From Halocatena pleomorpha (GTDB taxonomy: Archaea; Halobacteriota; Halobacteria; Halobacteriales; Haloarculaceae): DNA of 64,000 nt. The stretch lies in contig NZ_RRCH01000003.1 in NCBI RefSeq assembly GCF_003862495.1, forward strand, positions 186,001 to 250,000, given 5' to 3'. Below the pieces are notes generated by a model. The model had not been told where the DNA came from, did not search any database, and worked only from the letters and a program-made list of their open reading frames with translations. Each line of letters begins with the position of its first letter. Within the stretch, counting starts at the first letter, position 1. Positions 16,863 through 25,183 of the stretch are shown in pieces. The translations under genes and the position numbers were made by a program.

Positions 16863-17153
16863 ATGGTTCGATCCATGACCGATCACGACTGCCGTCGTAC
16901 CGTTCGCAGTGCAGCACTGCGATCTCTCACCGAGCGCCGGAAGCCCCCGACACCGAAAGCGGTGAGAACCATTACCCTTCAGGCGTTGTACACTCACCAT
17001 CCGCACGTGGCACTCGAAGACGTACTCGAACTTCGCGTGCTGCTTGAGGGTCCCCGGCGTGAAACACCGATCGACGAGCAGGTCGACACGGTCCTTGAAA
17101 CCGCGCTCAACGAACTTACGAAATGGAATATGGTTTCGCCGGTGTCCGTGTGA
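16863..17153 (+). CDS. Hypothetical protein
   Basis: Open frame of 96 residues, basic at the N-terminus (DHDCRRTVRSAALRSLTERR), helical throughout and ending in a leucine-rich segment (LEDVLELRVLLEG). A second Met at 16875 is an alternative start. Possibly a small DNA-binding or adaptor protein; no family recognised. It converges on the chorismate mutase gene. Confidence 0.55.
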   Translation: MVRSMTDHDCRRTVRSAALRSLTERRKPPTPKAVRTITLQALYTHHPHVALEDVLELRVLLEGPRRETPIDEQVDTVLETALNELTKWNMVSPVSV

Positions 17154-17195
17154 CTGCCAGAAACACCGAGAACGAGTCGTCGACGGAGCGGACCG

Positions 17196-17501
17196 TCACC
17201 GGGATTCCCGTTGATGAACTTTGTTTATTTCGATAAGTAACCTAAAAATGGCTTTCACGAGGTTTGCATCCACGTCAAAACGGGCCGCGTTCTCGCCCGC
17301 TCGCTCCATCACCTGCTGTTCCTGTGATTCGTCCGTCGTTGGCAGTCCTCGCTCACGCTTGACGGAGGCGATCGATTCAGCGACGTACGTGCGTTGTGCG
17401 ATCAGTTCCACGATTTCTTGATCGATCGTCTCGATCTCATCGCGCAGTTGTTCAAGGGTCATTTCCTCTGTGCTCCGTCCGTCCGTGTTGTCGTCAGCCA
17501 T
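17196..17501 (-). CDS. Chorismate mutase
   Basis: AroQ-type all-helical chorismate mutase that turns chorismate into prephenate for Phe and Tyr synthesis. Signature ELRDEIETIDQEIVELI-like start (LEQLRDEIETIDQEIVELIA), then SVKRERGLPTTDESQEQQVM and a final FRLLIEINKVHQ helix. Start 17501 gives 101 residues, in line with haloarchaeal homologues I recall, and overlaps the shikimate kinase by 43 bases. An alternative ATG at 17462 overlaps that stop as ATGA and gives 88 residues. Either way translation is coupled. The partner prephenate dehydrogenase is at 54.8 kb. Confidence 0.9.
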   Translation of the reverse strand: MADDNTDGRSTEEMTLEQLRDEIETIDQEIVELIAQRTYVAESIASVKRERGLPTTDESQEQQVMERAGENAARFDVDANLVKAIFRLLIEINKVHQRESR

Positions 17502-18304
17502 GTGTTTCCGTCGTACGTGTTCCACCGTTCTTGGACCTGTTCGAGTTCCGATTGATCACCGACTGCAACGAAGCTTGGCCCCGTTCCCGATAAGGTGACA
17601 CCACGGGTGTGAGGCATAGCCGTTATGAGTGGCTCAGTCGGGAAGCCGAGTGCTGCGGAGTAGGCCAACCCGTTCACGGTCATCGCCCGTCCGTAATCGC
17701 CCGCCATCGCTAGGTCAGCCACGAGATCGGCCATGGGTGCGATCGTTTTACACCGGTCGACATCGGCATCAGTACTGAACGCTCGTTCGTTCGGTGTCCA
17801 AACGAGCACATCCCAATCGACGGTGTCGTGATCGAGCAACTCATCACGCGCGTTGTCGGTGATCGTCAATCCGCCGAGCATGCTTGCGCTGGCGTCGTCG
17901 AACGCCCCTGTGACGGTAACGCCGGTGTCTCTGGCGGCAGTAACGCCGATTCGAGCCGCGTCCTCGCGGGGACAGGAAGCGTCGAGCGCGTCGAGCGTTG
18001 CGAGCACCGTCGCGTTTGCGGCTGCGCTCGAACTCTTCAATCCGGCTGCCATCGGAATCTCGCTTTGGGTTCGTACCGTTCCACCGTGTCCATCACCGAA
18101 CCGTTCGACGACCAGTTCAACACACCGTTCGATGAGCCGTGTGTCGGCGTCTGGTGCGTCCGCTATCTCGCCAGTGATCGGCCCGTCGGGCGTGAGCTGG
18201 ACGGTTGCAGTTATCTCACTGTCGATGGCGAACGCTGACCCGATCCCGGTTGCAAGCGCGTTCAAAACAGTGCCAGCAGCAGGGGCTATTGCTCGGCCGT
18301 TCAC
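17459..18304 (-). CDS. aroK: Archaeal shikimate kinase (GHMP type)
   Basis: Phosphorylates shikimate in the aromatic amino acid pathway. This is the archaeal GHMP-kinase form, unrelated to bacterial AroK. Motifs: GRAIAPAAGTVLNALATG at the start, the ATP loop PMAAGLKSSSAAANAT near residues 84-98, and the C-terminal GVTLSGTGPSFVAVG. Start GTG 18304 (VNGRAIAP) matches the usual family start; another GTG lies eight codons upstream at 18328. It forms an operon with chorismate mutase. Confidence 0.92.
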   Translation of the reverse strand: MNGRAIAPAAGTVLNALATGIGSAFAIDSEITATVQLTPDGPITGEIADAPDADTRLIERCVELVVERFGDGHGGTVRTQSEIPMAAGLKSSSAAANATVLATLDALDASCPREDAARIGVTAARDTGVTVTGAFDDASASMLGGLTITDNARDELLDHDTVDWDVLVWTPNERAFSTDADVDRCKTIAPMADLVADLAMAGDYGRAMTVNGLAYSAALGFPTEPLITAMPHTRGVTLSGTGPSFVAVGDQSELEQVQERWNTYDGNTWLTTTRTDGAQRK

Positions 18305-18413
18305 ACGTGTCCCTAACGGTGGGTACACTTACCACTGGTGGTCCTGGCCAAGGTTACACAGAAACACAGAAATTATTTGACAAGATACGAAAAGAAACCA
18401 GTGCGTGCTTCTC

Positions 18414-18419
18414 TTATAG
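18414..18419 (+). promoter_or_regulatory. TATA box (TTATAG) of the DUF5796 gene
   Basis: Centred about 24 bases before the ATG at 18440, indicating a leaderless mRNA and supporting that start over the longer frame. Confidence 0.5.
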
Positions 18420-18439
18420 GCGTCTCGAATACGTGTTTT

Positions 18440-18871
18440 ATGGGCAAACGAAGCGAGATTTCTCCGGACACTCTTCGGATCGCTCTCGAACCGGAAGGGG
18501 TCGAGGTGGAATACTTAGACGATCGAAGCGTGTTCTATCACGGCGTTCCGGAGAAAACGAGTGGGCCGGTCCGTGCGCCACCAGGTACTCAGGTACACGT
18601 CCTCGTCACCGATCCCACAGAGACTGAGGGCGTGATGATCTACGTGAATGATCGGAAGACCGCCGATGAAATCCTCCGCAACACTGGTGTCGGACGAGTG
18701 CTAGTAGAAACCGATGAAGAGCGATCGATCTTTCCGGGCGTTACAGTGCAGCGATCCGGCTATCAGATCGAAGTCGCTTCCGATCCGTCTGCTGCGCGCG
18801 GGCGCGTGTTCGTCTTCGCTGAAGACGAACGCGCAGAACGATCGTGGGAGATTGTCGCTGCAAGCGAGTGA
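18440..18871 (+). CDS. DUF5796 family protein
   Basis: Protein of 143 residues that matches a haloarchaeal family I recall as DUF5796. Recognisable segments are VEVEYLDDRSVFYHGVPE, QVHVLVTDPTETEGVMIYVN, NTGVGRVLVETDEE and RVFVFAEDERAE. Soluble, acidic, beta-rich; function unknown. It converges on the subtilase gene with seven bases between the ends. Confidence 0.8.
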   Translation: MGKRSEISPDTLRIALEPEGVEVEYLDDRSVFYHGVPEKTSGPVRAPPGTQVHVLVTDPTETEGVMIYVNDRKTADEILRNTGVGRVLVETDEERSIFPGVTVQRSGYQIEVASDPSAARGRVFVFAEDERAERSWEIVAASE

Positions 18872-18878
18872 GTCCGTA

Positions 18879-20144
18879 TTATTCGACACCGACCGCGGCG
18901 GGAACATCGAGCAGTCCAGTGCCGGCTTCGGTTTCTGATAGTCCGATGTCTTCGGCGGTCGCAGTGAGTCGTTCGGCCGCTTCGGTGTTCGAATAGCCGT
19001 CGTTCATCAACATCCCACCGACACCGGCGACGTGCGGACAGGCCATCGACGTTCCCGAGAGGGACTGATACGAGCTCAGAATGGAGAGATACGTCGATCG
19101 GATGTTCGCTCCCGGCGCAACCAGATCGACCTCTGGTCCGGTCGAAGAAAACGAAGCGAGTGCGTCGTCGCTGGTCGTTGCCCCGACACCGACAACCTCT
19201 GGATAAGCAGCTGGGAAACTAACACAGTCGGTACAGGGACCGCTGTTACCTGTAGCGGCCACTAAAAGCGTACCTTGATCGGTAGCGTACTGGCAGGCCT
19301 CCCGGAGAAGCGCTGAATCCTGCATTAAACCGAGACTCAGACTCCCGGCATCCCATCCTTGGTTGGCGACGTATTCGATTCCGGAAGCAATATCCGACGC
19401 GGTACCACTCCCCAATGCTGTGAGTACCTTGACCCCGTGTAGCGTCGCGTCGGGACTCACACCGATGACACCGTTCGTGTCATCGACGGCAGCCACGATG
19501 CCGGCACAATGCGTTCCATGACCGTTGTCGTCCTGCCAGTCGGGAATGAGTCCGCCTTGTGTGGTTGCTTCCTTGCGTGTTGCTGTCTGTTTGACCCGCT
19601 TGCGCTTGCGTTCAGCACGTTGCTGCTCGCTCGATTCCGAAAGGATTCCGATCCCGAGTGTAAACGAATCACCCTCACCGATGTTTGCGTCGAGATCGGA
19701 GTGATAGCTATCGATACCGGTGTCGATGATGGCGACATCGCCACCACTGCCGGTCCGTCCGTGTTCGTGAGCCACATCGCTATCGACGCGGTCGATCCCC
19801 CACGGTAGTTGCTGCTGGAACGCCTGAGCAGCTTTATCCTGTTCGACATACCGCACCGAATCGTCTGCCTGGAGGGTCTGGACCGACCCGTCTGAAAGGA
19901 ACGGTTTGGGAACCGCGACAGTCGCTGCGCCCCATGCGTACGTGCGAAGGAGGTCGATGTCGTTTACCAACGTGCCGATCGTATCGAGCACGCCGTCATC
20001 GTGGTACCCCACGTTGATCGCAACGAGATCCGCCGCGATCTCGTCGATTACATCAGAAACCAATCCGAACGCGCCAACACCGGCGACAGAGCGGAGGACA
20101 TCACGTCGGCTTGGATCGAAATCGTTGGAGGGACTTTCTGTCAT
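18879..20144 (-). CDS. Tat-exported subtilisin-like serine protease (S8)
   Basis: Halolysin-type protease of 421 residues. Tat motif SRRDVLRSVAGVG near residue 12. An inhibitor-like prodomain runs to about residue 120. The catalytic triad is Asp near 140 (AIIDTGIDSYHSD), His near 210 (GHGTHCAG) and Ser near 364 (GTSMACPHVAG). A strongly basic insert (QQRAERKRKRVKQTATRKEA) lies near residues 170-190 between Asp and His. This is odd for an acidic haloarchaeal exoprotein and may be an exposed loop or autolysis site. No C-terminal polycystic-kidney-type extension. Start 20144 is backed by a TTTATT box about 22 bases upstream. Confidence 0.92.
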   Translation of the reverse strand: MTESPSNDFDPSRRDVLRSVAGVGAFGLVSDVIDEIAADLVAINVGYHDDGVLDTIGTLVNDIDLLRTYAWGAATVAVPKPFLSDGSVQTLQADDSVRYVEQDKAAQAFQQQLPWGIDRVDSDVAHEHGRTGSGGDVAIIDTGIDSYHSDLDANIGEGDSFTLGIGILSESSEQQRAERKRKRVKQTATRKEATTQGGLIPDWQDDNGHGTHCAGIVAAVDDTNGVIGVSPDATLHGVKVLTALGSGTASDIASGIEYVANQGWDAGSLSLGLMQDSALLREACQYATDQGTLLVAATGNSGPCTDCVSFPAAYPEVVGVGATTSDDALASFSSTGPEVDLVAPGANIRSTYLSILSSYQSLSGTSMACPHVAGVGGMLMNDGYSNTEAAERLTATAEDIGLSETEAGTGLLDVPAAVGVE

Positions 20145-20162
20145 ATATGGTAACATAATTAC

Positions 20163-20168
20163 AATAAA
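20163..20168 (-). promoter_or_regulatory. TATA box (TTTATT) of the subtilase gene
   Basis: Minus-strand TTTATT about 22 bases before the ATG at 20144. It is too close to the alternative start at 20156, so it decides between them. Confidence 0.5.
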
Positions 20169-20389
20169 CCCGATAACATATAGGATTATCTGAATTTATT
20201 TTATATGTGTCCATAAGTATATAGTTAATTAATATCATGTAAATGTAGGTATGTTTGGTGCAGAAGTGAATCACGCGACGAGAGACGGTCACTGACCCCA
20301 AGCCGTGGCAACAGTAAAAACGCGTTCGGGGCCGGCAAGGTCGTCCGTCTTCGTCATTCCCATCCGCTAGATACAGGTAGGAACGATCA

Positions 20390-21502
20390 ATGACAGCGAA
20401 TCTTTTCGACCCATTACCGCTGCGTGAGACGACACTTCCGAATCGGGTAATGGTCTCCCCAATGTGCCAGTATTCATGCGAATCTGGCGACGGCGTAGCG
20501 ACGGACTGGCATTACGTCCATCTCGGGAGTCGCGCGATCGGCGGAGCGGGCATCGTGATGACTGAAGCGACGGCTGTCGAGCCGCGTGGTCGTATCACGC
20601 CGCAGGATCTTGGTATCTGGGACACTGAGCACGCTGACGCGCTCGCACCGATCGCGTCGTTCGTCCGCGAGCAGGGAAGTGTTCCAGGGATCCAGTTGGC
20701 TCACGCCGGGCGGAAGGCATCGAAGCGTCGGCCGTGGGACGGAAGCACGCCGCTTTCGCCTGACAACGGTGGCTGGGAAGTGCTTGCCCCCAGCTCCGAC
20801 CCGTGGCCCTACGAGGACGACGCGCCGCCGACGCGTGCAATGAATCAAGACGACATCGAAACCGTCATTGGGGCGTTCGAGAACGCTGCACAGAACGCAC
20901 TCGCTGCGGGGTTCGAGATCGCAGAGGTTCACGCTGCACACGGGTATCTCCTCCATGAATTCCTCTCGCCAGTCACGAATCAGCGGACCGACGACTACGG
21001 CGGGAGCTTCCAGAACCGGACACGACTGCTTCGTGAGGTAGTTTCTGCTGTGCGCTCGGTGTGGCCCGACGATCAACCCGTGTTCGTTCGGATTTCAGCC
21101 ACTGACTGGCTTCCCGACCGGGACGCGTGGACGGTCGAGGAGTCGATTCGTCTAGCAGATCAACTCGCCACGAACGGTGTGGATCTCATCGACGTGAGCG
21201 GGGGCGGCATTCATCCCGGCCAGCAACTCCCCGACACTGGGCCAGGCTATCAAACAACCTACGCCCAACGGATCGGAGCGGAAACGACGGAAGACATCCG
21301 TGTCGGCGCCGTGGGCGGGATCACGACGCCCGAGCACGCCGACGCAGTCGTCCGGACTGAACAGGCCGACCTCGCCGTCGTCGGTCGTGAACACCTCCGT
21401 GACCCACAGTTCACGCTCACCGCTGCGTCTGAGCTCGGTGCCGAGGAGATCACGCCACCGCCGCAGTACTACCGGGCATACCCCGGAATCGCCCCGGAGT
21501 AG
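20390..21502 (+). CDS. NADH:flavin oxidoreductase, Old Yellow Enzyme family
   Basis: FMN-dependent TIM-barrel ene-reductase of 370 residues, YqjM-like. Motifs: RVMVSPMCQYSCE near residue 20 (the Cys that tunes FMN in this class), GIQLAHAGRKAS near 100, FEIAEVHAAHGYLLHEFLSP with the paired His-Ala-Ala-His, TDDYGGSFQNR, and a C-terminal VGAVGGITTPE. It reduces activated C=C bonds of unsaturated carbonyls with NAD(P)H; the natural substrate is unknown. The gene appears monocistronic. Confidence 0.92.
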   Translation: MTANLFDPLPLRETTLPNRVMVSPMCQYSCESGDGVATDWHYVHLGSRAIGGAGIVMTEATAVEPRGRITPQDLGIWDTEHADALAPIASFVREQGSVPGIQLAHAGRKASKRRPWDGSTPLSPDNGGWEVLAPSSDPWPYEDDAPPTRAMNQDDIETVIGAFENAAQNALAAGFEIAEVHAAHGYLLHEFLSPVTNQRTDDYGGSFQNRTRLLREVVSAVRSVWPDDQPVFVRISATDWLPDRDAWTVEESIRLADQLATNGVDLIDVSGGGIHPGQQLPDTGPGYQTTYAQRIGAETTEDIRVGAVGGITTPEHADAVVRTEQADLAVVGREHLRDPQFTLTAASELGAEEITPPPQYYRAYPGIAPE

Positions 21503-21535
21503 ATCTGTTTCGCTGACGCCGATCCATGCTCGGTG

Positions 21536-21542
21536 TTTTATG
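21536..21542 (+). promoter_or_regulatory. TATA box (TTTTATG) of the pyrimidine reductase gene
   Basis: Centred about 27 bases before the ATG at 21566, matching a leaderless start. Confidence 0.55.
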
Positions 21543-21565
21543 CGTTCACGGAAATCGATCCCACT

Positions 21566-22225
21566 ATGCACGTTCTCGTTAACGCCGCGATGAGCGCAGA
21601 CGGCAAGCTCGCCACCCACCGCCGCGAACAGCTTCGTATCAGCGGTGACGCCGACTTTGCTCGCGTCGATCGCAGGCGGGCCGAAGTCGATGCAATCGTG
21701 GTGGGTGTCGGAACGGTGATAGCCGACGATCCGTCACTGATCCGCTTTGACCGTGAGCGTCGATCCGAAATCGAGCCGACAGGTGTGCCAGCCCGCGTCG
21801 TAGTGGACTCCCGGGGACGGACCCCACTCGACGCTGGGCTGCTTTCCGGCGACGCACCAACATATCTGCTCACCAGTGAGGCCACTCCGCCAGAGCGACG
21901 CGACGCGTTCCGAGACGCCGGCGCACGGGTTATCGTCGCTGGCACCGATCGCGTGAATCTCCCTGACGCGTTCGGTGCCCTTGAACGCGAGGGGATCGAG
22001 CGACTGCTAGTTGAAGGCGGCGGCGAACTGATCTTCTCCTGCTTCGAAGCGGAGCTCGTTGATGAGCTTTCGGTGTACGTCGGATCGCTCGTCATCGGAG
22101 GCCAAGACGCGCCGACGCTCGCTGACGGGAACGGATTTGTTGAATCGTTTCCGGCGTTGACACTCCGTGGTGTCGAACGCCTCGGTGACGGTGTGCTACT
22201 CCGGTGGCGCGTTGAAAACGAGTGA
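21566..22225 (+). CDS. 2,5-diamino-6-(ribosylamino)pyrimidinone 5'-phosphate reductase
   Basis: NADPH-dependent reductase of archaeal riboflavin and F420 precursor synthesis, RibD C-terminal/ArfC type. Motifs: VNAAMSADGKLAT at residues 5-17, RAEVDAIVVGVGTVIADDPSL, RVVVDSRGRTPL, IERLLVEGGGELIFS and a final LTLRGVERLGDGVLLRW. The 219-residue length is typical for the archaeal enzyme. Leaderless promoter at 21536. The downstream neighbour converges. Confidence 0.92.
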   Translation: MHVLVNAAMSADGKLATHRREQLRISGDADFARVDRRRAEVDAIVVGVGTVIADDPSLIRFDRERRSEIEPTGVPARVVVDSRGRTPLDAGLLSGDAPTYLLTSEATPPERRDAFRDAGARVIVAGTDRVNLPDAFGALEREGIERLLVEGGGELIFSCFEAELVDELSVYVGSLVIGGQDAPTLADGNGFVESFPALTLRGVERLGDGVLLRWRVENE

Positions 22226-22246
22226 CTGCCTGCCCTACAAACGGAC

Positions 22247-22537
22247 TCAGTGATCGTGTCCGGTCGCCTGAGCGAACGTCATCCCGAAATGCTCCTCGAA
22301 CACGGCCATCATCCTGTCTTCAACAGCAGAAAGGTCTTCATCTATCTCTTCCTCACCGTGATGAACGAGCGCGTGAACGCGCTGTGCACACGACAGGACG
22401 AGGATGTCACTCACAACGTCGGAAGCCGTCTCTTCTTCGTTCGAAAGTGCATCGAACAACGACTCCGGTAGCGCGACCTCTGTTTCGTCGTTCGGCCCTG
22501 CAATCGTAATGACAACGTCGTTTGCGTCTGTCGTCAT
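22247..22537 (-). CDS. Small haloarchaeal conserved protein (DUF7545-like)
   Basis: Acidic protein of 96 residues: beta-strands (DVVITIAGPNDETEVALPE), then a helix that includes CAQRVHALVHHGEEE, then a C-terminal helix with EEHFGMTF and a GHDH end. I recall a Halobacteria-specific family of this kind (DUF7545). His-rich segments might bind metal, but function is unknown. Start 22537 (MTTDANDV) is the Met directly before the conserved part. Confidence 0.65.
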   Translation of the reverse strand: MTTDANDVVITIAGPNDETEVALPESLFDALSNEEETASDVVSDILVLSCAQRVHALVHHGEEEIDEDLSAVEDRMMAVFEEHFGMTFAQATGHDH

Positions 22538-22663
22538 ACCCCCCGTTTGACCGACGACCACTAACCTCTGTTGGGTACAAGCGGCAGAAGCAAGCCCCAT
22601 CAAATGCTGTACACACGACACGCCGTTTGAGGCGTTGCTACGGGCATTTTCTTTTATCGATCC

Positions 22664-22867
22664 GTGCCAACGGAGAGTACGGTAGAGACCCCGTCTCAAA
22701 CTCAAACCCGACCAAATGATGTCTCCCGCGAGATACTCGCTGAGCGTCGCAAACGCCTCGATCTGATCGCCGTACCGATCTATCTCTCTATTTTTTCATC
22801 AATAATCTTTTTTAAAATATACTTACTGTTTGGGGATAAAGTACTGTGTTGTCACCGACGGCTATAG
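22664..22867 (+). pseudogene. Possible 5' fragment of a small membrane-protein gene
   Basis: GTG-started open frame of 67 residues. The first 38 residues (ESTVETPSQTQTRPNDVSRE, then ILAERRKRLDLIAVPIYL) look like a real charged N-terminus running into a first membrane helix. The following sequence is A/T-rich and ends in a non-membrane tail (GDKVLCCHRRL). It ends inside the fragment read the other way (22812-23027), so both appear to have lost their 3' parts. It may be a short real gene instead. Confidence 0.3.
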
Positions 22868-23027
22868 GTGCTCTCAGGAGGTGAGTGAGAATCGTATACC
22901 CGTTGTACGTCTCCTGTTCGATATACCTAGCTTCAATGACAACCGGACAGCCTGCGGGGATAGCCGTCGCACCCACAGCGCTACCGTGTCGCAAAACTGT
23001 CCGGCGGGTCCACCGTTCCGACCCCAT
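22812..23027 (-). pseudogene. Possible 5' fragment of a Tat-lipoprotein gene
   Basis: Open frame of 71 residues. It begins like a Tat lipoprotein (RRTVLRHGSAVGATAIPAGC, where a normal lipobox would be close to A-[AG]-C) but then has no recognisable domain and ends after a short low-complexity stretch. It meets the rightward fragment at 22812-22867. Together they suggest a deletion that removed the 3' ends of two convergent genes. Could be chance. Confidence 0.3.
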
Positions 23028-23175
23028 ATTATGTATCTAAACTGATTTTTCAAGTGTGGCAGTATCTCGGTGACAACAGCACATCCATCCCAGCATACAA
23101 CGGTAATATGTCTATAGTGCAATAATATATTATGGTTTATACCGATGAGAATGCATGAGTGGGTCGTGGCAGTGC

Positions 23176-24216
23176 TCAGTCGTCGGATTCGGCGGCAGCC
23201 ACCTCGGCCTGCTGGGTTCTAGCGAGCTGATCGAGATAGTCGTCCGCGTCGAGTGCGGCCTTGACGCCCATTCCGCCAGCGGTTGCAGCCTGTTGATAGT
23301 GATAATCAACGACATCGCCAGCGCCGAACAGCCCTGCAACGTCGGTACTGGTTTGGCCGCTGCCCCGACCGCCATTGGTGATGATGTATCCGTCTTCGTC
23401 GGTTTTCACGCCCGTTCCATCGAGATACTCGGTGTTGGGCGTGTGACCGATGGCGAGGAAGACGGCCCCCACGTCGCGTTCGGTGGTTTCTGTCTCCGGT
23501 TCATCGAGTTTCTCAGAGGGATAACCAGACTCGTTGTGTGCGAGTGTGACGTGCGAAACGCCCTCCTCTTGGCTTCCGTGGATCTCAGTCAGTTCCGTGT
23601 TGCGGAGGATCTCGATCTCCCCATCGTCAACCATTTCTTGAACGCGATCCACCCAGTACTGTTCGGCGCGGAACGATTCCCGGCGATGAGCGAGATACAC
23701 TTTCGAGGCGAACTTCGTGAGGAAACTGGCTTCTTCCATCGCGGCGTCGCCACCGCCGACGACGAGCATTTCCTCCCCACGGAAGAACGCGCCATCACAC
23801 GTCGCACACGTCGAGACGCCGTAGCCCATCAGCTCGTCCTCTCCGGGAACACCGAGGGTGCGCGCGCTCGCTCCCGAGGCGACGATCACCGCGTCAGCGG
23901 TGTAGGTCGACCCGTCGTTACATTCAACCCGGAACGGGCGATCGGTGTCATCGATTTCGGTGACCACACCGTGTTCGATGTCGGCTCCAAAGCGAGTCGC
24001 CTGCTCTTTCATCCGGTCGACCAACTCCGGCCCGGAGATTCCTTCTGGAAAGCCCGGATAGTTGGCGACATCAGTTGTGAGCGTGAGCTGTCCGCCTGGT
24101 TCGGTTCCTTCGATCACGAGTGGATCGTTGTTCGCCCGACCCGCATAAATCGCAGCGGACAGGCCGGCGATCCCCGTCCCCGTGATAATGAGCCGTCGGT
24201 GTGTGGCGTCAGTCAT
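23176..24216 (-). CDS. trxB: Thioredoxin reductase / NAD(P)-FAD disulfide oxidoreductase
   Basis: Flavoprotein of 346 residues that passes electrons from NAD(P)H to thioredoxin-like proteins. FAD-binding GTGIAGLSAAIYAGRA is near residue 12, the redox pair CATCDG near residue 137, NAD(P)-binding VVGGGDAAMEEA near 152, and the C-terminal GLFGAGDVVDYHYQQAATAG. After the FAD-binding core there is an acidic tail (EVAAAESDD). A longer open frame on the opposite strand is a shadow. The nearest thiol partner in the window is the DsbA-like lipoprotein at 7.8 kb, but that one is extracytoplasmic. Confidence 0.93.
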   Translation of the reverse strand: MTDATHRRLIITGTGIAGLSAAIYAGRANNDPLVIEGTEPGGQLTLTTDVANYPGFPEGISGPELVDRMKEQATRFGADIEHGVVTEIDDTDRPFRVECNDGSTYTADAVIVASGASARTLGVPGEDELMGYGVSTCATCDGAFFRGEEMLVVGGGDAAMEEASFLTKFASKVYLAHRRESFRAEQYWVDRVQEMVDDGEIEILRNTELTEIHGSQEEGVSHVTLAHNESGYPSEKLDEPETETTERDVGAVFLAIGHTPNTEYLDGTGVKTDEDGYIITNGGRGSGQTSTDVAGLFGAGDVVDYHYQQAATAGGMGVKAALDADDYLDQLARTQQAEVAAAESDD

Positions 24217-24303
24217 CAGTATCGGTAGTAGTCACGGGCGACATTAGTAGCTTGTTCAATCCCGAGGGGATTCCGATATCTCGGTCGTGGTGCGGCGCAA
24301 TAA

Positions 24304-24765
24304 TCACGTTTCAGAATTCCCTGTCTGTTGTCGGTACACGAATTGGGGGAGGAGGAACACCACGAATCCAAGACCGAACAACGCACATCCGCCAGCAACA
24401 AACGAAGCCTGAACCGTGCCCTCCTCACCCTCATACTGTATTTCAAACGCGTAGTAGCCACCATTGTATTCGACCACGTTGTTAGCGAAAAACTGCAACG
24501 ACGCACCGCCGACAGAGGCGGCTCCACCGCCACCCGAGCCTTGCTGCTCAGGAACGATTCGATCGAACAGCTCTTTCTGTGATGAGGTGAGGTTCTCGTA
24601 TGGTACCGATTCGTTCACAGACGAACTCTCATTTTCGAGTTGCACTAGATACGGAGACGACTGGGATCCGGTGTAGAGACCGAAACTCGCACTGGTGATA
24701 CCAACGAGAAGCATCCCGATAGCGACTGCCTGAACCGCTGTGCCCCAGTTGACTTTCTGTAGCAT
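24304..24765 (-). CDS. Two-helix membrane protein of unknown function
   Basis: Protein of 153 residues with membrane helices at about 11-33 (VAIGMLLVGITSASFGLYTG) and 120-142 (FVAGGCALFGLGFVVFLL). The loop between has a Gly-rich linker (QQGSGGGGAASVGGASL) and a short beta-like part (YYAFEIQYEGEEG). Both ends face the cytoplasm by charge. Family not recognised. It lies directly downstream of nothing obvious; trxB follows in the same direction with 87 bases between. Confidence 0.7.
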   Translation of the reverse strand: MLQKVNWGTAVQAVAIGMLLVGITSASFGLYTGSQSSPYLVQLENESSSVNESVPYENLTSSQKELFDRIVPEQQGSGGGGAASVGGASLQFFANNVVEYNGGYYAFEIQYEGEEGTVQASFVAGGCALFGLGFVVFLLPQFVYRQQTGNSET

Positions 24766-24881
24766 ACCGATTCATACCAATATCTATTACAAATATTTTT
24801 GGTATTATAATTATTAGCTACCTGACGCTCCGACTCCGCTGGATCCAAACCGTTAATCGGACATCCGGGTTGACGTACGGT

Positions 24882-25166
24882 ATGGCCGCGGATCTCGAAG
24901 AGAAGACCGACCGGTACGAGCGGTTGTTAGCCGAGGCGCTTGCGGAAGCCACGATCGCGCCACCGAAAGAGACACCGCTGAGAGAGAGCGCGGCTGAGTA
25001 CCACGAGATGGCCAACTCGTATCTTGAGGACGGACGGCACTTCCGTGAGCAGGGAGACGACGTGAACGCGTTGGCTGCCTTCTCGTATGGCCACGCGTGG
25101 CTCGACGCGGGCGCTCGCATCGGACTGTTTGACGTGCCAACCGACGGTCACCTCTTTACAGTGTGA
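24882..25166 (+). CDS. DUF357 family protein
   Basis: Small archaeal helical-bundle protein of 94 residues, DUF357. Typical segments are KTDRYERLLAEALAEATIAP, YHEMANSYLEDGRHF and the C-terminal ALAAFSYGHAWLDAGARIGL. Function unknown; often found near genes of RNA and translation. Start 24882 (MAADLEEK) agrees with family members and lies about 30 bases after a GTTAATC box. Confidence 0.85.
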   Translation: MAADLEEKTDRYERLLAEALAEATIAPPKETPLRESAAEYHEMANSYLEDGRHFREQGDDVNALAAFSYGHAWLDAGARIGLFDVPTDGHLFTV

Positions 25167-25183
25167 GTGTTCGATCGTCCACC

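Larger units (their letters stand above)
22538..23175. other. 638-base region without a confident gene
   Basis: Lies between the DUF7545-like gene (start at 22537) and the end of trxB. It contains the two opposed fragments described separately and an A/T-rich core near 22790-22830. No tRNA, repeat or IS remnant seen. Confidence 0.45.

Noticed and set aside
23155-24228. 357-codon open frame on the plus strand across trxB
   Set aside because: It is a full antisense shadow of a clear thioredoxin reductase; its translation has no domain pattern. High GC at third positions opens the opposite frame.
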